Below, in pieces: positions 1-6,392 of a stretch of 20,126 bases of DNA (position 1 is the first letter of the stretch; each line of letters starts with the position of its first letter). The notes below the pieces were generated by a model that worked only from the letters and a program-made list of their open reading frames with translations, had not been told where the DNA came from and ran no database searches. This stretch comes from a candidate division TA06 bacterium DG_78 (lineage in GTDB: Bacteria > Hydrothermota > Tepidihabitantia > SM23-42). The translations under genes and the position numbers were made by a program. The stretch is from the NCBI GenBank assembly GCA_001303225.1, contig LJNI01000018.1, forward strand, positions 1 to 20,126, given 5' to 3'.

Positions 1-453
1 AATAATTCGTTGGCGGTCCCAAGAAACAAAATCATCATCAGACGTGCGTACAAAGAGTGCGTAGTCTGTCGCCTCGCGTTCTTCAGGTTTTTTTGTGAGG
101 AGTTGTTTTTTCCTCAATATCTCACGTTGCTTTCTGTATAGGATATACGCCTTTGCGGTACGGGCGTGTCCATTTTCGATAAGAATCTTCTCTACTGCAT
201 CCTGAATTTCTTCGACCTCTGGAGTTTTATCACCCTTCAGAGTATAGAGGAAAAGAACGACCTCACTTGCCAGTCTATCAGCGAGCTCCTTATCTTCGCC
301 GCCCACTGCCTTTGCAGCGAGATAGATTGCATTTGATATTTTCGATTTGTCAAAAGGGGCAATTGTGTTATCCCGTTTCTTTACATATTGAAAAATTGAT
401 TCCTCAGGAATCTCCTCTGAGATTCCAATTCTTAACGATGCTTTTCCTTCCAT
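1..453 (-). CDS. nrdD: Anaerobic ribonucleoside-triphosphate reductase, N-terminal ATP-cone part (partial)
   Basis: The open frame runs from an ATG at 453 off the left edge, giving 151 codons. After a short leader, residues about 20-110 look like an ATP-cone: YVKKRDNTIAPFDKSKI, then AIYLAAKAVGG, then ENGHARTAKAYILYRKQR. This is the nucleotide-sensing domain that sets the activity of ribonucleotide reductases. The frame then reads FVRTSDDDFVSWDRQRI, the kind of linker found just before the catalytic part of class III (NrdD) enzymes. That is why I prefer NrdD to another reductase class; the glycyl-radical domain lies outside the window. A good ribosome site (AAGGAG) sits just before the ATG. 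The start overlaps the end of nrdR by 22 bases, so the two are probably co-translated and share the nrdR promoter. The role, making dNTPs for DNA synthesis, is from family knowledge. Confidence 0.75.
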   Translation of the reverse strand, partial: MEGKASLRIGISEEIPEESIFQYVKKRDNTIAPFDKSKISNAIYLAAKAVGGEDKELADRLASEVVLFLYTLKGDKTPEVEEIQDAVEKILIENGHARTAKAYILYRKQREILRKKQLLTKKPEEREATDYALFVRTSDDDFVSWDRQRII

Positions 454-908
454 CTTCGCTCCTTTTTTATTTTCGATAATTCCTTTGCAAATTTATCAAT
501 GTTTGTAAATTTACGATAGACTGAGGCGAACCGCACATAACTTACTTCATCTATTTCCAACAGGTGATCTGACACCATCTTGCCAATATCAGAAGATTTT
601 ATTTCGGTCTGATATCGGTCAGAGAGACTATCCTCGATGTCGTTAACGATAGACTCAATCTTTTCAGCAGATATTGGACGCTTCCGACATGCGGTGGCAA
701 TACCGTTAAGAAGTTTTGTACGGTCATACGGTTCTCTTGTGCAATCACGCTTAATAACGACCAAGGGCATTCGTTCAATTGTTTCATAGGTTGTGAAGCG
801 GAAATGACATTTGCCACACTCCCGGCGTCTCCGTACTACTGAACCAGCTTGAGATGCTCTCGTTTCCAAAACCCGGTCTCCATCTTTCCCGCACCGCGGA
901 CACTTCAT
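432..908 (-). CDS. nrdR: Transcriptional repressor NrdR
   Basis: The 158-residue protein has the full NrdR layout and normal length. An N-terminal zinc ribbon (C3-P-R-C6 and C31-G-K-C34, with the basic stretch RRRREC between) binds DNA. An ATP-cone from about residue 49 to 139 (VVIKRDCTREPYDRTKL ... VSYVRFASVYRKF) senses ATP/dATP. NrdR proteins repress ribonucleotide reductase operons when dATP is high. Here the next gene is itself a ribonucleotide reductase and overlaps the nrdR stop by 22 bases, so regulator and target form one transcription unit. A GAGGA ribosome site lies shortly before the ATG. Two sites resembling NrdR boxes flank the only strong promoter upstream (1076-1103), which predicts autorepression. 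Nothing looks broken. Confidence 0.95.
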   Translation of the reverse strand: MKCPRCGKDGDRVLETRASQAGSVVRRRRECGKCHFRFTTYETIERMPLVVIKRDCTREPYDRTKLLNGIATACRKRPISAEKIESIVNDIEDSLSDRYQTEIKSSDIGKMVSDHLLEIDEVSYVRFASVYRKFTNIDKFAKELSKIKKERRWKEKHR

Positions 909-1020
909 AACATATTCCTCACTCTGTTCGGAATATGATTACACAGATTAATATTTGAGATTACACTGATATATAAAAAATTCTTATCACGATAATCATT
1001 CTTTTCATCTCCGTAATCAA

Positions 1021-1043
1021 GCATCTGAATCTCATTCAGATGC
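1021..1043 (-). repeat. Perfect hairpin in the nrdR leader
   Basis: GCATCTGAAT, three bases, ATTCAGATGC: a 10-bp perfect stem with a 3-base loop. It is transcribed as part of the predicted nrdR 5' leader. No U-run follows it on the minus strand, so it is not a normal terminator in the nrdR direction. Confidence 0.7.
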
Positions 1044-1050
1044 TTAAAAT

Positions 1051-1066
1051 ACACTATATATAGAGT
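1051..1066. promoter_or_regulatory. NrdR box 1 (proximal)
   Basis: The sequence ACACTATATATAGAGT differs at one position from the perfect palindrome ACACTATATATAGTGT, the known form of the NrdR box. It lies just downstream of the predicted transcription start of nrdR (about 1069). A bound repressor there would block initiation or clearance. Identification is by motif match plus the adjacent nrdR gene. Confidence 0.75.
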
Positions 1067-1075
1067 CATCATTAT

Positions 1076-1103
1076 ATTATAAACACAATTTGTCTTTTGT
1101 CAA
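1076..1103 (-). promoter_or_regulatory. Promoter of nrdR-nrdD
   Basis: On the minus strand the sequence reads TTGACA (1103-1098), 16 bp, TATAAT (1081-1076), a perfect match to both sigma-A hexamers. Start of transcription is predicted near 1069. That leaves a leader of about 160 bases before nrdR, containing a perfect hairpin at 1021-1043. Confidence 0.8.
1083..1098. promoter_or_regulatory. NrdR box 2 (distal, degenerate)
   Basis: ACACAATTTGTCTTTT matches about 11 of 16 positions of the NrdR-box consensus, with one half-site well kept. It starts exactly 32 bp from box 1. NrdR boxes usually occur as pairs about three helical turns apart. It fills the spacer between the -35 and -10 of the nrdR promoter and touches the -35. 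Confidence 0.55.
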
Positions 1104-1116
1104 GAGGGAAGATGCA

Positions 1117-1225
1117 AACAGGTAACAGATAATAGATATCAGATAATTGTCACTTGTTTCGTGCATTACATGCACGGCTGAGTGTTTCAATACGCCTATC
1201 TGTTATCTCTGATCTGTTATCTGTT
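1117..1225. repeat. Long imperfect inverted repeat after the yihY-like gene
   Basis: Arms 1117-1146 and 1196-1225 match in 25 of 30 positions as inverted copies. Each arm is itself built from repeated AACAGATA / ATATCAGATA words. The loop carries CGTGCAT-TAC-ATGCACG. It could fold in the transcript ending the yihY operon, but no U-run follows, so a terminator role is only possible. Confidence 0.65.
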
Positions 1226-2014
1226 TTACCTCAGTATTTTTCTCCTCGCAAAGACATATGAAAGTTCGGCACCAAAGAGGAATATATATGCCGAGTAGTA
1301 AATCCATAAAAAGAGTAGGATGATTGCTGATAACGATCCGAATATTTTCGAATAGTCAACAACCTGGGTTATATAGAAAGAAAAGAGGATTTTTGCCAAT
1401 TCCCAGAACAGTCCAGTAAAGAGCGCACCGAAGTACGCTGCCTTGAATGTAATCTTTTTGTTCGGAAAGAACCAATAAATAATGCCGAAGGAAAAAATGC
1501 TGAAGAATATGCTTACTTCAGGTAAAAATTTTGCAAATCCACCGACACCGATAGCATTTGCCCAGAGCGTAGATATTACTGAGGCAACCAAGAGGATGAA
1601 TACAGCGAAGGCAGCACCTATTGTTATGAGGCTCTTTTTGAAAAAAGGCCGGTCCTTCTTCACTTTCCAGATAACATTCAACGTAGATTCAACAGCACGG
1701 AAGATACTCGCCGAACCCCATAAGAATGCTACAACACCAATGATCGCAATGACGATAGAAGTCTGTTTTATTGTTGAAATATTCCTTACTATCTCGTCAA
1801 TGCCGACTGGGAAGATTTGTTTAATAAAAGGCATTAGTCTTTCAATAACACCTTCAGATGAACCGAGGACAAACAAGGAAAACGAGATAATACCTAAGAT
1901 GAGTGGAAAGAGGCTGAATACCATTGCATGAACCAATGCCTGGGCAAGCAATGGGCAGCGGTCCGCATTAAACTTGTTATACGCCTTAGAGAAAATCCAG
2001 AAGAATTTGTTCAT
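1226..2014 (-). CDS. YihY/BrkB-family inner-membrane protein
   Basis: The 262-residue protein is very hydrophobic and has about six membrane segments, with the usual length of the YihY/virulence factor BrkB family (once called RNase BN). Family-like landmarks are the N-terminal CPLLAQALVHAMVFSLFPLI, the central LWGSASIFRAVESTLNVIW, and the C-terminal FLWIYYSAYIFLFGAELSYV. The family's biochemical role is unsettled: transport or envelope functions are proposed, and the nuclease label is considered wrong. The ATG shares a base with the stop of the amidohydrolase gene (TAATG), so it is the last gene of the five-gene run and likely translated by coupling. Confidence 0.88.
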   Translation of the reverse strand: MNKFFWIFSKAYNKFNADRCPLLAQALVHAMVFSLFPLILGIISFSLFVLGSSEGVIERLMPFIKQIFPVGIDEIVRNISTIKQTSIVIAIIGVVAFLWGSASIFRAVESTLNVIWKVKKDRPFFKKSLITIGAAFAVFILLVASVISTLWANAIGVGGFAKFLPEVSIFFSIFSFGIIYWFFPNKKITFKAAYFGALFTGLFWELAKILFSFYITQVVDYSKIFGSLSAIILLFLWIYYSAYIFLFGAELSYVFARRKILR

Positions 2015-3513
2015 TAACCAACGTTTCCGTAGACTTGTGAACCATTGATAAATACTTCTAAGATGTTTATGTTATCGAGGTTGTTTTCTGTAAGGGGATT
2101 CTTGTCCAGTACGATGAGGTCAGCGAACTTACCACACTCGATCGTTCCTTTTTTTTCTTCATCAAATGTTGCGTAAGCGCCTCCTGCTGTATAAAATCTG
2201 AATGCCTCAAAGGGAGTGAGTCTACCACATGAAAAAGGATGGTTAATGGCTCCTTGAATTCCGTAGAGGGGACCGAGTGGCATGCAATCTGAGCCAAAAA
2301 TAACCTTCACACCTGCGTTGAGCAATTTCTTGAAACAATTCATTCTTTTGTATCGCTGGCCGAGATAGTGTTCATACAGACCCCCAGGCATTTGCCACTG
2401 CCTGACAAAATTTGGCTGCATTGAGGCAATTACATTCATCTTTGCGATTTTTTCAACTGAAGCATCATCGACCATCTCGATGTGCTCGAGCCTGTGACGA
2501 AGCACATTACGGTTACTCATATTTTTCTCGAGTACTCTCAAAGCCTCATGGATTGTCCTGTCACCAATCGCATGGATCATTAATTGAATGCCATGTTCTT
2601 CTGCTCGTTCAACGAGAGCAGATACTATATTCATAGCTAATAGAAAGTTACCTCGTTTATTAGTGTGCTGATACGGCTCGTTGGTCGCCGCGGTTTTTGC
2701 TCCGATCGAACCATCGAGGTAAATTTTCATTCCCCGAATCCCGAGAAAATCATTGCCAGATCCAATAGGCACATCTGGTGATACTATGGTATCAAAATAT
2801 TTATGAGGAATATACACCGCTATCCTCAACTTTAATGTGTGTTGTTCTTTACAGTTTTGTAAGATACGGAATTGAGACGGAACAGTGACTTCGTGAATTG
2901 AGGTAATTCCATGGGCGAGTGCCTCGGCACTCGCCAAAGCGATTGCTTTTTCCACCATTTCATCACTCGGCTTAAAAATTTCACTCAGATTAAGAGCGAT
3001 ATCTCCATACAAATAACCATTCATTCGATCAACGATTTTCCAGTCTTGTGGTATACTATTCAAAGCCTGCGTGTTGACAACAGCGTAGTGACCACAGACG
3101 CGCCGCATGATTATTGGTTTTTTTGTGGAAATCTTGTCCAAGATAGTTTTATTTAATGTACTCACATCACCGTGAATCCATCTGCTCTCATCCCAATTCG
3201 AGCCAAACACTATGTCACGGTCTCCATGTTCTGCTTCCCGTAGTTTTTCGAGGCATTCATTCAGGGATGTACATTTTTCTAAATCTATTCTCTGCAGTTC
3301 TATTCCTCTCGACACGAGATGGGTATGGCTATCAATGAAGCCTGGCATGACAAAATTGCGTCTCAGATCAATTTTTTTTATATGTTGTGGCCATTGTTCT
3401 TTGTTGGAAAAAACGTCTGCTATTAATCCGTTATGTAATAGAACGGCGTTTACTGCAGTCGTGTTCTTTGTAAAGGAAATGAAGTGACCATTATACAACA
3501 GAATTGGTTTCAC
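2014..3513 (-). CDS. YtcJ-like amidohydrolase (amidohydrolase superfamily, family 3)
   Basis: The 499-residue cytoplasmic enzyme has the metal-hydrolase fold. FVMPGFIDSHTHL gives the first metal pair H63/H65. GMKIYLDGSIGAKTA holds a lysine that may be the bridging carboxylated one. HAIGDR (H314) and RLEHIEM (H344) are further ligands, and FGSDCMPLG gives the catalytic Asp409. The C-terminal beta-sandwich returns with GTIECGKFADLIVLDKNPL. The substrate cannot be told: relatives hydrolyse N-substituted formamides and similar amides, and many are unassigned. The start is a GTG with no clear ribosome site, 14 bases after the stop of the K+ channel gene; an upstream ATG in frame is not available. 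Translation probably depends on coupling to that gene. Confidence 0.85.
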   Translation of the reverse strand: MKPILLYNGHFISFTKNTTAVNAVLLHNGLIADVFSNKEQWPQHIKKIDLRRNFVMPGFIDSHTHLVSRGIELQRIDLEKCTSLNECLEKLREAEHGDRDIVFGSNWDESRWIHGDVSTLNKTILDKISTKKPIIMRRVCGHYAVVNTQALNSIPQDWKIVDRMNGYLYGDIALNLSEIFKPSDEMVEKAIALASAEALAHGITSIHEVTVPSQFRILQNCKEQHTLKLRIAVYIPHKYFDTIVSPDVPIGSGNDFLGIRGMKIYLDGSIGAKTAATNEPYQHTNKRGNFLLAMNIVSALVERAEEHGIQLMIHAIGDRTIHEALRVLEKNMSNRNVLRHRLEHIEMVDDASVEKIAKMNVIASMQPNFVRQWQMPGGLYEHYLGQRYKRMNCFKKLLNAGVKVIFGSDCMPLGPLYGIQGAINHPFSCGRLTPFEAFRFYTAGGAYATFDEEKKGTIECGKFADLIVLDKNPLTENNLDNINILEVFINGSQVYGNVG

Positions 3514-3527
3514 TGTATTGGCGAAGA

Positions 3528-4874
3528 CTAACCAATAATAATCGGTTCTTCTGGGTAGGAATACTCGAGAGGACGTGGTTGTAACAGTGCACTACCGATG
3601 GTAAGGGTACCCACTCTACCAGCAATCATGACGAGAACAATTAATAATTTGCCAACTGCTGACAAATCATAGGAAAAACTACAAACCTGATTTATTGATG
3701 ATCCAAGCGAAAGCCCAACTGTTCCAAATGCAGAGAAGAGCTCGAAGAGCACTTTCAGGGGTGATTGGTTTTCAACGAGCACAATCAGAAAAAATGCACC
3801 AAGCACAATTGAGACAGAGAGAATTACGATGTGAAATGATCTGAACGCTTGTTCAATAGGAATTCTCTTCTTTGATGCTGGAATGTCCGTGCCATACCGA
3901 CCGAGGAGCAGCTCTTTTGCCCAGCTCACCAATACCACAAAGGTTGTCGTTTTTATACCTCCTCCAGTGCCTCCTGGTGAGGCGCCGATAAACATAAAGA
4001 GCATCAAGAGTACGAGTGTAAGTGGTGAGAAGAGCGAGATCGTGATGGTATTGAAACCTGCTGTTCGTGGAGTAACTGCTTGGAAAAATGAAAGTGAAAG
4101 TTTACTAAAAAACGAATATCCAAAGAGACTCTTGTTACCTTCGTAGAGCAGAATGAATACTGTGCCTATTACAATGAGAAGGATCGTCGTTTTCAATACA
4201 ATTTTTGAATGGAGTGCTAATTTCTTTTTTTCTTTCTTAATTACAGTTGTATATACGTCTGAGATAACGACAAAGCCTACGCCGCCTATAATAAATAACA
4301 ACGCGACAACGAGCGGGGCAGATACTGAGCGAGAGAAGAGAGCCATGTTTTCTGAGAATGATGAGAATCCCGCATTGCAGAATGCAGAGACCGAATGGAA
4401 AAACGCATGGCCGACGGCAGTGAGTGGATCGAATCGTTCTAAAAATGAGAAAAAAAGTAGGATCGTACCGGCTGTTTCAAAAGCAATAGTGATTTTAAAG
4501 ACGCGCCAAGCAAACTTTGTTAAATTTTCGAAAGTCAAAAAATTAATTGACTCTTTGAAGAGCACGCGGTCACGAAGTGAGATCTTTCTCCCGAGAAAAA
4601 AAAAGAATGATGTCGAGAGTGTCATGTAGCCAAGACCACCGATCTGAATCAAAATGAGCATAATAGACTTGCCGAACAACGTGAAATCGAGGGCAGTACT
4701 TTTAACAATCAATCCAGTTACACACAATGCTGATGACGCGGTAAATAGTGCATCAACTAATGATATTCCATGTGATGCTATCGGCAATGACAACAGTATT
4801 GTCCCGACGGCAATAATTCCGAGGTAGCCAAAGATGAGGAGCCTTGGTGCATTGATTTCTTTTGAAACTTTCAT
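3528..4874 (-). CDS. K+ uptake channel subunit, KtrB/TrkH family
   Basis: The 448-residue integral membrane protein has four membrane-pore-membrane repeats, each with a selectivity-filter glycine: ALCVTGLIV, AFCNAGFSS, TPRTAGFNT and AFGTVGLSL. The glycine-rich gate loop GASPGGTGGGIKTTTF is present. So is the C-terminal YPEEPIIIG, typical of KtrB-type rather than classic long TrkH proteins. Ktr channels import K+ (with Na+ coupling in some) and are gated by a cytosolic RCK subunit (KtrA/TrkA). No such subunit is encoded in this window, so it must be elsewhere or absent. The gene starts 34 bases after the RNase H-like gene and is 14 bases before the amidohydrolase, in the same orientation. Confidence 0.92.
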   Translation of the reverse strand: MKVSKEINAPRLLIFGYLGIIAVGTILLSLPIASHGISLVDALFTASSALCVTGLIVKSTALDFTLFGKSIMLILIQIGGLGYMTLSTSFFFFLGRKISLRDRVLFKESINFLTFENLTKFAWRVFKITIAFETAGTILLFFSFLERFDPLTAVGHAFFHSVSAFCNAGFSSFSENMALFSRSVSAPLVVALLFIIGGVGFVVISDVYTTVIKKEKKKLALHSKIVLKTTILLIVIGTVFILLYEGNKSLFGYSFFSKLSLSFFQAVTPRTAGFNTITISLFSPLTLVLLMLFMFIGASPGGTGGGIKTTTFVVLVSWAKELLLGRYGTDIPASKKRIPIEQAFRSFHIVILSVSIVLGAFFLIVLVENQSPLKVLFELFSAFGTVGLSLGSSINQVCSFSYDLSAVGKLLIVLVMIAGRVGTLTIGSALLQPRPLEYSYPEEPIIIG

Positions 4875-4908
4875 CGTTTAGTTTATCCTATTTTATCTGT
4901 ATGTCAAG

Positions 4909-5370
4909 TTATTGCTCGAGTAACTGCTGTTGATCAAATTTGTGGTGCTTAACCTGAACTTTTTTCGAAGCCCTTTGGGCAAGTCGATTTGCTAACTTAT
5001 TTCCAGTCCGTGGGATTTGTACAAGCAATACATCTTTGATTTGATTCTTTAGTGTGTTGATTCTCTTGAGTTGTGGGGCAATACGGGGAGACTTTATTCG
5101 ATATGTACCGGTGATTTGTTTATAAGCAAGTTCTGAATCAAGTTTTATTGTGGCGTGCGCGGCGTCGTTTGCGATAATCCACTTCAGGGCATGGATGATT
5201 GCCTCATATTCGGCAACATTGTTCGTTGTTATACCTATGTATTTAGATATTTCTTCTATCGGGTGGATTTCATCGTCATCGGCAAATATTACAATGCCAA
5301 TACCCGCAGGACCTGGATTCCCTCTCGATGAACCATCGACATACATTGTGACCTTTGATGGTGATGACAT
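4909..5370 (-). CDS. Ribonuclease HI-like protein (catalytic Asp replaced by Asn)
   Basis: The 153-residue protein has a short RNase HI fold. YVDGSSRGNPGPAGIG gives catalytic D12, TNNVAEYEAI gives E54, and IKLDSELAYKQI gives D78. The last conserved element, normally N-K-x-A-D-x-L-A, reads NKLANRLAQRA, so the fourth carboxylate is N128 (codon AAT). RNase HI cuts RNA in RNA:DNA hybrids. Whether this one does is uncertain, since such a change weakens some family members but need not abolish activity. It follows the COG1579 zinc-ribbon gene by 26 bases; the same pair is neighbouring in mycobacteria (Rv2228c/Rv2229c), so the association is old. The C-terminal 20 residues are basic and Gln-rich. 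Confidence 0.88.
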   Translation of the reverse strand: MSSPSKVTMYVDGSSRGNPGPAGIGIVIFADDDEIHPIEEISKYIGITTNNVAEYEAIIHALKWIIANDAAHATIKLDSELAYKQITGTYRIKSPRIAPQLKRINTLKNQIKDVLLVQIPRTGNKLANRLAQRASKKVQVKHHKFDQQQLLEQ

Positions 5371-5396
5371 TGATCACCTGTTTTATAAATCTAATT

Positions 5397-6107
5397 TCAC
5401 TTCGTTGAAGGCACAAAAATGAGAATACGTCCACAATTACCACAGAGCAGAATTTTATTTCTCTTCTTTAATTCATTGAGAAATTGGAACGTAAGATTAG
5501 CATAACAGCCGGTGCACGTCGTGTCAGTAATCACACACACCACTCTGTCTCTCACGTTACTGATTCTTCTATACACCTCTTGAGTATCTTGTGGTAATTT
5601 TTTAAAATGCTCATCAAAAGAAATTTTTGCTTGCTGCTGTTTCGTCATTAATTCTTCGTGTTCTTTTTCCAAATTCTTTATTTCGTTCTGTTTACTCTCT
5701 ACGATGTTTTTCGTCTCCTCTTCTAATTCGCTCACGGCACTTTTGAGTTGCTCCTCTTCTTCTAACAGCACCATCATCTCATCCTCTATCTTTTCGTTTT
5801 CTTTTTTTAGATAATCGATCTCAGCAATGATTGCTCGATACTCCTCGTTTGTTTTGACTGAAAATGTTTGGCTATTTAATTTGGTGATTTTGCTCTCGTT
5901 TTCAGCTATATCACCTTCTTTGATCTTGTACATTTTTTTAATTTCTTTGACACGGTTACTTTTTTCCTGAAAATTATTATGTGCTTCTTCTATTGCTTTT
6001 TCTGATTTTGTAATCTTATGTGGAATTTCTTGTATTGTTGATTCTGCCTCTTTGATATCATCATCAAGTCTTTGAATCGTTACCAGGAGATCGAGGATAT
6101 CTTCCAT
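5397..6107 (-). CDS. COG1579 coiled-coil zinc-ribbon protein
   Basis: The 236-residue protein consists of a long charged coiled coil (about residues 10-180, rich in E and K, including SVKTNEEYRAIIAEIDYLKK) followed by a C4 zinc ribbon: C198-T-G-C201 and C222-G-N-C225. This is the layout of the COG1579/DUF164 family. Its exact molecular role is not established; nucleic-acid or ribosome-related functions have been suggested. I chose the ATG at 6107 because the open frame continues upstream through the tRNA-Val gene (to 6227), which cannot be coding, and because family members start with a similar MEDIL-type helix. No good ribosome site precedes it. It is the first protein gene of the operon, 78 bases after the tRNA. 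Confidence 0.88.
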   Translation of the reverse strand: MEDILDLLVTIQRLDDDIKEAESTIQEIPHKITKSEKAIEEAHNNFQEKSNRVKEIKKMYKIKEGDIAENESKITKLNSQTFSVKTNEEYRAIIAEIDYLKKENEKIEDEMMVLLEEEEQLKSAVSELEEETKNIVESKQNEIKNLEKEHEELMTKQQQAKISFDEHFKKLPQDTQEVYRRISNVRDRVVCVITDTTCTGCYANLTFQFLNELKKRNKILLCGNCGRILIFVPSTK

Positions 6108-6185
6108 GGTGACGCTAGATGCTATACGCGATACGCTCCATGTGTATGAAGCGTAAAGCGTCAGGCGTGAGGCGGGTTTTCGCAC
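6108..6185 (-). repeat. TACGC-word repeat spacer between tRNA-Val and COG1579 gene
   Basis: The 78-base gap is made largely of variants of one word: TACGCGATACGC, GAAGCGTAAAGCGT, CAGGCGTGAGGCG. On the minus strand, TACGCTTC ... GGAGCGTA can form a short stem. I see no sigma-A promoter here, so the downstream operon may be read through from the tRNA promoter. Confidence 0.5.
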
Positions 6186-6261
6186 TGGGCGGTACCCGAC
6201 TTGAACGGGTGACCTTCTGCATGTCAAGCAGACGCTCTGACCAAGACTGAGCTAACCGCCC
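6186..6261 (-). tRNA. tRNA-Val (anticodon GAC)
   Basis: A full cloverleaf of 76 bases on the minus strand. The acceptor GGGCGGT pairs with ACCGCCC. The D stem is GCTC/GAGC. The anticodon stem TCTGC/GCAGA encloses loop TTGACAT with anticodon GAC. The T stem is ACCCG/CGGGT with loop TTCAAGT. The discriminator base is A and CCA is not encoded. It reads the valine codons GTC and GTT. Confidence 0.97.
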
Positions 6262-6278
6262 TAAGTTGAGCATAGGCT

Positions 6279-6306
6279 ATTGTATGCATAATTGACCGTA
6301 AGTCAA
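6279..6306 (-). promoter_or_regulatory. Promoter of tRNA-Val (and probably the operon after it)
   Basis: Minus strand: TTGACT (6306-6301), 16 bp, TACAAT (6284-6279). Predicted transcription start is about 6272, some 10 bases before the tRNA. It is divergent from the lepB promoter, with 48 bp between the two -35 boxes. Confidence 0.75.
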
Positions 6307-6354
6307 GACCAAATCGCATTAGGATTTCAGTCTACGCAGTGCCAATCAAATTTA

Positions 6355-6382
6355 TTGACTTTTGTATATGTAGGGTTATAAT
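6355..6382 (+). promoter_or_regulatory. Promoter of lepB, predicted leaderless
   Basis: TTGACT (6355-6360), 16 bp, TATAAT (6377-6382). Transcription should begin near 6389, only about four bases before the ATG at 6393. There is no Shine-Dalgarno sequence between them. Confidence 0.75.
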
Positions 6383-6392
6383 ACAATCATCT

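Larger units (their letters stand above)
909..1225. other. Intergenic region upstream of nrdR (317 bases)
   Basis: No gene is visible here. From left to right it holds the following. First is a pair of near-identical 12-mers GATTACACAGAT / GATTACACTGAT at 937-948 and 959-970. Next is a perfect 10-bp hairpin at 1021-1043, then the two NrdR boxes and promoter (1051-1103). Last is a long imperfect inverted repeat with 30-base arms at 1117-1146 and 1196-1225, whose loop contains a further 7-bp perfect hairpin (1160-1176). The last arm abuts the stop codon of the yihY-like gene. Confidence 0.8.

Noticed and set aside
1021..1043. Intrinsic terminator
   Set aside because: The stem is good, but neither strand has a proper U-run after it.
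1482..1931. 149-residue open frame on the plus strand
   Set aside because: It is fully antisense to the YihY-like gene, resembles no known family and has no ribosome site.
4153..4629. 158-residue open frame on the plus strand
   Set aside because: It is a shadow of the KtrB gene; the residues are low-complexity and match no family.
6108..6227. A 40-residue N-terminal extension of the COG1579 protein
   Set aside because: It would overlap the tRNA-Val gene and translate the repeat spacer. Family members begin at the internal Met, so the start at 6107 was chosen.
6339..6392. An 18-residue upstream start for signal peptidase I
   Set aside because: It lies before and across the -35 and -10 boxes and adds residues not seen in the family.
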